From RGIG8748 sp045576175 (GTDB taxonomy: Bacteria > Bacillota > Clostridia > UMGS1810): DNA of 10,518 bases. Under the pieces are notes generated by a model. The model worked only from the letters and a program-made list of their open reading frames with translations, had not been told where the DNA came from and ran no database searches. The position numbers and the translations under genes are program-made. Position 1 is the stretch's first letter. Each line of letters begins with the position of its first letter. Where the stretch lies: NCBI GenBank assembly GCA_045576175.1, contig JAZNFW010000125.1:1-10518 (forward strand). Reading direction: 5' to 3'. Below, piece after piece: positions 6,133-10,518 of the stretch.

Positions 6133-6978
6133 CTAACCCATAAAAGCGAAATACAAAAACAGCAAAATACCAAGCACAATTCTGTAGTATCCAAAGCCTT
6201 TGAAATCACGCTTTCTTATATATCCAACAAGAAATCTTATGGCAGCCACCGACACAGCAAATGCCACGACCATTCCCAGTATAAGAACAGACCATTCGAC
6301 AGTAGAAAAGCCAAATCCCGACTTTAAAAGCTTTAGAGCGCTTGCTCCGAGCATAATCGGTATTGCCAAAAAGAACGAAAACTCCGCAGCCACAAACCTT
6401 GAGCATCCCAAAATAGTTGCACCGATTATAGTGGAACCGCTTCGGGATGTACCGGGTATGAGTGCAAGAATCTGGAATACACCAATAAGAAAAGCTGTCT
6501 TGTAGCTAAGTGTTCCTAGATCATCAAATTTTACAGCTTTCTTTCTGTTTTCTATTGCAATAAATGCAATACCATATGCCACAAGAGTAAATGCTACAGT
6601 ATACGCATTGTAAAAATGCTCATTAATCCAGTCATCAAAGAGAAGACCAAATATGCCTGCAGGAATAACACCAACTAGTACCTTAAGATAAAGTTCAATA
6701 GTTTCTTTCTTAAGGCAAGTGTTTCCCCAAGTCGCACATTTACCTCTCTCCGACTTGGTGATAAATGGATTTAATTTGCTAAAATAAAGGAAAACTACAG
6801 CCAGAATGGAGCCAAACTGTATAACAACAAGAAATGTCTCCATAAACTGAGCCGATACCTTCATCTTCATAAATTCATCCACGAGAATCATATGACCGGT
6901 ACTGCTTATAGGAAGCCACTCGGTAATTCCCTGAACTATACCCATTATGACGGTTTGTAAGAATAATACTATATTCAT
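6133..6978 (-). CDS. uppP: Undecaprenyl-diphosphatase (UppP/BacA)
   Basis: This polytopic membrane enzyme, with about seven or eight helices and 281 residues, removes a phosphate from undecaprenyl diphosphate on the outer face of the membrane. The resulting carrier lipid is reused for peptidoglycan and other polymers. Overproduction gives bacitracin resistance. The two catalytic motifs are intact: QGITEWLPISSTGHM (16-30) with Glu20, Ser26 and His29, and PGTSRSG (175-181) with Arg179. The loop at residues 73-91 (TKSERGKCATWGN and on) holds two cysteines and may be a lineage-specific elaboration. The ATG at 6978 is served by AAAGGG (6987-6992), eight bases upstream, immediately after the glnN stop. 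The gap between the genes is 14 bases, so co-transcription with glnN is very likely. Confidence 0.97.
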   Translation of the reverse strand: MNIVLFLQTVIMGIVQGITEWLPISSTGHMILVDEFMKMKVSAQFMETFLVVIQFGSILAVVFLYFSKLNPFITKSERGKCATWGNTCLKKETIELYLKVLVGVIPAGIFGLLFDDWINEHFYNAYTVAFTLVAYGIAFIAIENRKKAVKFDDLGTLSYKTAFLIGVFQILALIPGTSRSGSTIIGATILGCSRFVAAEFSFFLAIPIMLGASALKLLKSGFGFSTVEWSVLILGMVVAFAVSVAAIRFLVGYIRKRDFKGFGYYRIVLGILLFLYFAFMG

Positions 6979-6992
6979 CCCTTTATCCCTTT

Positions 6993-9086
6993 CTATACAT
7001 TAAAGAGAAGCTCACTGTATACAGGATACGGCCAAAAGTCCGAAGCCGTCTGTGCTTCGAGGGTATTTATGACATCCCTGGCTTTTTCCATTGTGCACAG
7101 AATACTGTCGTGATAAAATACCGCGTGCTTCTTAGCATCTAAAGCGTATCCCTTTGCCTCTTCCAAAGCACTTTCCAAATCCTCTACATAACTACTTAAT
7201 TTTGAAGTGTTTTCTGTAATAAGATTAACAAGTTCAAATTCCACATCGGTATTGAAAACAGACGAAAAACTCTTCTTGGAAACTGCAACATCAGAAATAT
7301 GTTTCGCATATGAGAGCACTGAGGGAATGATATCTTTTTTAATCATCTCAAGCAGTGTAAGAGCTTCTATATTGAGTATGTTTGCATAGTTTTCTAAAAG
7401 TATTTCACAGCGTGAATACATCTCTGTTTCGGTATAGATAGCATGACTGGTGTAAAGCTCAACATTCTTCTTGTCTACAAAATGAGGTATAGCCTCGGGT
7501 GTGGTCTTGTAATTAGACAGTCCTCTTTTCTTAGCCTCTTCCACCCATTCGTCCGAATAGTTATTACCGTTGAAGATAATTCTCTTGTGATTCTTGACTG
7601 TATCTCTTATTATTTTGTGAACAGTTTCGTCAAAATTAGAAGATTTTTCTATGATATCGGCAAACTGTCTTAATTCCTCGGCAACAATGGTATTTAAAAC
7701 AACATTTGGTTCCGAAACAGATGCAGATGAGCCAAGCATTCTGAACTCGAATTTATTTCCGGTAAATGCAAAAGGGGAAGTACGGTTTCTATCCGTTTTG
7801 TCCTTTGTGAATGTGGGGATTACATGGGCACCGATTTCCATCTTTTCCTTCTTGGTTTCTGCATAGGGATCATCGTGTTCATATGCCTCAAGTATTGCCT
7901 CAAGCTGCTCGCCAATAAATATAGATACAATGGCAGGCGGTGCTTCGTGACCGCCAAGACGATGGTCGTTTCCAGCACTTGCTACAGATATTCTAAGTAA
8001 ATCCTGATATTCATCCACAGCCTTTATAACAGCACAGAAAAACACTAGGAACTGAAGATTATCATATGGTGTTTTACCGGGTTTTAAGAGATTAAGTCCG
8101 TCGTCCGTTATAAGCGACCAGTTGTTGTGTTTACCGCTTCCGTTTACTCCGTCAAAGGGCTTTTCGTGGAGCAAGCATACCAGATTATGCTTTGCGGCAA
8201 TCTTTCTCATAAGCTCCATTGTAAGCTGGTTGTGATCTATGGAAATATTGGCAGTAGTAAACACAGGTGCAAGTTCGTGCTGTGCAGGTGCCGCCTCGTT
8301 ATGCTTTGTTTTGGCAAGGACTCCCCTCTTCCAAAGTTCCTCATCCAATTCCATCATATATGCCGAAACTCTTGGCTTAATCTGACCGAAATAATGGTCA
8401 CCCAATTCCTGGCCCTTGGGCGGTTTTGAGCCAAAAAGTGTTCTACCTGTAAATATAAGGTCCATGCGTTTGTCGTGTGTGTCCTTATCTACAAGAAAAT
8501 ACTCCTGTTCTGCACCTACTGTGGATATGACCTTTTTGGAATCTGTGTTTCCAAAAAGGCGAAGCACTCTGAGTGCCTGTTTTTCTATAGTTTCCATTGA
8601 GCGTAAAAGCGGTGTTTTTTTATCGAGTGCTTCTCCGCCATATGAACAGAAAGCAGTTGGTATGTAAAGAGAGTTATCCTTTATAAACGCATAGGACGAA
8701 GGATCCCAAGCAGTGTAGCCTCTTGCTTCAAAGGTCGCTCGAAGCCCTCCCGATGGAAAACTTGATGCATCAGGCTCACCCTTTATTAATTCCTTACCCG
8801 AAAACTCCATAATTATCTTTCCATCTTCAGCCGGGAAAATAAAGCTATCGTGCTTTTCGGCAGTTACATCGGTCATAGGCTGGAACCAATGAGTAAAGTG
8901 TGTGGCACCTTTTTCTATCGCCCAGTCCTTCATAGCACTTGCAACTGCATTTGCAGTGTCAAGAGACATAGGCTCGCCGTTGTCTATTGTATTTCTGAGA
9001 CTATGGTATATTTCTTCAGGAAGTCTTTCTTTCATAACGGTGTCATTAAACACCAAACTTCCAAAGATTTCTGTTACATTATTCAT
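6993..9086 (-). CDS. glnN: Type III glutamine synthetase (GlnN)
   Basis: This cytoplasmic enzyme makes glutamine from glutamate, ammonia and ATP. Its 697 residues match the large GSIII class rather than GlnA (about 440-470). Motifs in order are PSGGLR (111-116) and GWDPSS-like AWDPSS (126-131) of the N-terminal GSIII domain, the metal-binding GAEQEYFL (191-198), KHNEAAPAQHELAP (261-274), the ammonia and ATP region GVNGSGKHNNWS (313-324), GNDHRLGGHEAPPA (372-385), and NRTSPFAFTGNKFEFR (434-449). A long helical C-terminal part follows. GSIII enzymes form dodecamers and are common in anaerobes. The start is ATG 9086 with GGAGG at 9096-9100, nine bases upstream. The gene lies 53 bases downstream of murJ and 14 bases upstream of uppP. 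I see no truncation or missing motif. Confidence 0.98.
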   Translation of the reverse strand: MNNVTEIFGSLVFNDTVMKERLPEEIYHSLRNTIDNGEPMSLDTANAVASAMKDWAIEKGATHFTHWFQPMTDVTAEKHDSFIFPAEDGKIIMEFSGKELIKGEPDASSFPSGGLRATFEARGYTAWDPSSYAFIKDNSLYIPTAFCSYGGEALDKKTPLLRSMETIEKQALRVLRLFGNTDSKKVISTVGAEQEYFLVDKDTHDKRMDLIFTGRTLFGSKPPKGQELGDHYFGQIKPRVSAYMMELDEELWKRGVLAKTKHNEAAPAQHELAPVFTTANISIDHNQLTMELMRKIAAKHNLVCLLHEKPFDGVNGSGKHNNWSLITDDGLNLLKPGKTPYDNLQFLVFFCAVIKAVDEYQDLLRISVASAGNDHRLGGHEAPPAIVSIFIGEQLEAILEAYEHDDPYAETKKEKMEIGAHVIPTFTKDKTDRNRTSPFAFTGNKFEFRMLGSSASVSEPNVVLNTIVAEELRQFADIIEKSSNFDETVHKIIRDTVKNHKRIIFNGNNYSDEWVEEAKKRGLSNYKTTPEAIPHFVDKKNVELYTSHAIYTETEMYSRCEILLENYANILNIEALTLLEMIKKDIIPSVLSYAKHISDVAVSKKSFSSVFNTDVEFELVNLITENTSKLSSYVEDLESALEEAKGYALDAKKHAVFYHDSILCTMEKARDVINTLEAQTASDFWPYPVYSELLFNV

Positions 9087-9139
9087 ATTTGTCGACCTCC
9101 GATATAGAAAATATATTACCTAATCCGGCAATCTATGAT
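9087..9139 (-). other. murJ-glnN intergenic gap, possible weak promoter
   Basis: This is the only gap in the right-hand gene string longer than 20 bases. On the minus strand a TTGCCG (9131-9126) could serve as a -35, but the A/T-rich stretch that follows offers no clean TATAAT at 16-18 bases. No hairpin terminator for murJ is visible either. Read-through from murJ is the simplest reading, with an extra weak promoter possible. Confidence 0.25.
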
Positions 9140-10516
9140 TTAGCGCTTTTTGAGTAATTTTGAACTCATTTCGCGGATTTCTTTTACACCAGTAATAAAT
9201 GTGCAGGCAAAGTACACAAAGGCTCCTAAAACCGCACACACAAAAACTCTTACAAGTGCAGTTGCATCGCCAAGGAAGCTGTCAGTAAATTTAACAACTA
9301 CCGCCATAACGCCTGCCGAAACGGTAATTTTAAGTGTACAAAGTAAAAACTCTTTGTTTACTATTCCCTTGGTACGCCTTGCTGAAATTATAAGGGACGA
9401 AAATCCCATAAGATTTGCTGCAACAGAAGCAGAAAGCGCAAGCGCTCTGTGGTCAAAATTTAAAAGCTTTATAAAAGCTATGCTGAGAAGTATATTAACA
9501 CTTATGCCGCACACAGATATTATCATAGGCGTTCTGCCATCCTGCGTAGCATAGAACGACCTGTTTGCTATTTCCTGAAGTGCATAGCCCACCATACCCA
9601 AGGAGTAGAAAAACAGTGCAGATGATGTAAGGCTTGTAGAGTGATAATCAAATTGTCCCCTCTCGTACACAAGCTGGATTATGGGTCTGGATAATATTAG
9701 AAAACCCACCATAATAGGCACAATTATTATAAGTGCATATTTAATTCCCGAGGAAACCAGCTTTGCAAACATTTCCTTGTCGCCATCGGTATTTGCTCTG
9801 GAAAGCGAAGGCAATATGAGATTTGTTACTACATATGCAAAAACACCCACAAGAATTATGTAAAGTCTGTTTGCATAATCTAGCGCAGCCACCGAGCCCT
9901 GCTCTGCAAGAGAGGATGCCAGGCGTATGTTGATGAGATTGTTTATAGGCTGTACCCAAGAGCTTAATATGATGGGCAGAGCCAGACAGCAAATTTTGTA
10001 TATACCCTCGTCTTTAAAAGAAAGTGTGGGTCTGAATCTGAATCCAATTTTATATAGTGACGGCAACTGTACAAGAAGCTGCAAACTCCACGATGCAACC
10101 ATAGCACAAGCTACACCTTTTACTCCAAAGCGATTGCCAACAATTGCAAGATACAAAATAAGGAATGTATTTGACACAAGACTTATAACAGAAGGTACCA
10201 AAAATTCGCCAAATGACTGCAAAATTCCCACAATACAAAATGCAAGCCCTGTAAATATTATCATAGGAAATAATATAATAACCAAGGATGAAATAAGCCT
10301 TAGTATAGGCTCTTCGTATCCTCCGGCAATTAGCCTTACAAGCTGCATAGAAAAAACAATGCCCAGCACACAGAGTAAAGCAGTTATGGTCAGAACAAGA
10401 TTCATAAACTTGTTTGCAAGTCCAAGAGCCGCCTTCTTTCCTTTGCCGGACAGGTATTCATTAAAAACAGGTATAAACGCACTTGTAACCGCAGAGCCAA
10501 AAGCAATATCAAAGAA
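9140..10516 (-). CDS. murJ: Lipid II flippase MurJ (MviN family), 5' end outside the window
   Basis: MurJ moves the peptidoglycan precursor lipid II across the cytoplasmic membrane. The visible frame runs without a stop from the right edge to TAA at 9140, giving 458 residues. Since MurJ proteins are usually about 500-550 residues, some 40-80 are missing at the N-terminus. The part just inside the edge reads FDIAFGSAVTSAFIPVFNEYL, the conserved second-helix region of the family. The Met at 10405 is therefore internal and not the start. About twelve hydrophobic segments follow, together with loop motifs such as LVYERGQFD and YALQEIANRSFYATQDGRTP, both typical of MurJ/MviN. The protein ends with a basic tail (SKLLKKR). 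It is the most upstream gene seen in the murJ-glnN-uppP string. A related MATE-like polysaccharide exporter is much less likely given these motifs. Confidence 0.95.
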   Translation of the reverse strand, partial: FFDIAFGSAVTSAFIPVFNEYLSGKGKKAALGLANKFMNLVLTITALLCVLGIVFSMQLVRLIAGGYEEPILRLISSLVIILFPMIIFTGLAFCIVGILQSFGEFLVPSVISLVSNTFLILYLAIVGNRFGVKGVACAMVASWSLQLLVQLPSLYKIGFRFRPTLSFKDEGIYKICCLALPIILSSWVQPINNLINIRLASSLAEQGSVAALDYANRLYIILVGVFAYVVTNLILPSLSRANTDGDKEMFAKLVSSGIKYALIIIVPIMVGFLILSRPIIQLVYERGQFDYHSTSLTSSALFFYSLGMVGYALQEIANRSFYATQDGRTPMIISVCGISVNILLSIAFIKLLNFDHRALALSASVAANLMGFSSLIISARRTKGIVNKEFLLCTLKITVSAGVMAVVVKFTDSFLGDATALVRVFVCAVLGAFVYFACTFITGVKEIREMSSKLLKKR

Positions 10517-10518
10517 CA

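Noticed and set aside
9150..9554. Plus-strand open frame of 134 codons opposite murJ
   Set aside because: It lies wholly inside the conserved murJ coding region, its product has no recognisable motif, and I see no convincing reason to treat it as a gene.
10403..10405. ATG that could be taken as the start of murJ
   Set aside because: The frame stays open to the window edge and the extra 37 residues match the conserved early part of MurJ, so this Met is internal.
1..10518. Mobile elements, CRISPR arrays, tRNA or rRNA genes, phage or defence systems
   Set aside because: I found no transposase, integrase, direct-repeat array, tRNA-like cloverleaf or defence-gene motif. The content is ordinary core metabolism and wall synthesis.

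Overview
The window looks like chromosomal core DNA from a low-GC Gram-positive bacterium, most likely an anaerobic clostridial Firmicute. The clues are AT-rich intergenic DNA, strong AGGAGG-type ribosome binding sites, sigma-A-type promoters, a type III glutamine synthetase, a PPi-type phosphofructokinase, and two vitamin or precursor uptake proteins of the ECF S-component kind (RibU-like and QueT). There are ten protein genes, two of them cut by the window edges. I see no mobile element, CRISPR array, tRNA, rRNA or prophage gene.

Left block (minus strand, 3139 to 1). glyA (serine hydroxymethyltransferase), rarA/mgsA (AAA+ replication-recombination ATPase) and a small coiled-coil zinc-ribbon protein form a tight operon with gaps of 15-16 bases. 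It is driven by a near-consensus promoter at 3173-3201. It is followed by an FMN riboswitch (about 110-219) with a terminator-like hairpin (61-93). The riboswitch precedes the first 14 codons of a gene that is almost certainly the riboflavin transporter ribU.

Middle block (plus strand, 3223 to 5676). A divergent promoter, which also has near-consensus hexamers, drives three genes. They are an uncharacterised CpXC-like four-cysteine protein, a PPi-dependent 6-phosphofructokinase (pfp) whose start overlaps the preceding stop as ATGA, and a QueT-family transporter. A 14-bp hairpin at 5637-5676 ends this operon and serves as a terminator on the other strand too.

Right block (minus strand, 10518 to 5699). 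murJ (lipid II flippase, 5' end outside the window), glnN (glutamine synthetase III), uppP (undecaprenyl-diphosphatase) and a small membrane-anchored protein of unknown function run in the same direction. MurJ and UppP act at consecutive membrane stages of the lipid-carrier cycle of wall synthesis. glnN supplies glutamine, used among other things for amino-sugar synthesis.

No obviously new system is present. The points most worth following are the CpXC-like gene coupled to pfp, the two unknown small proteins, and the readable switching mechanism of the FMN leader.
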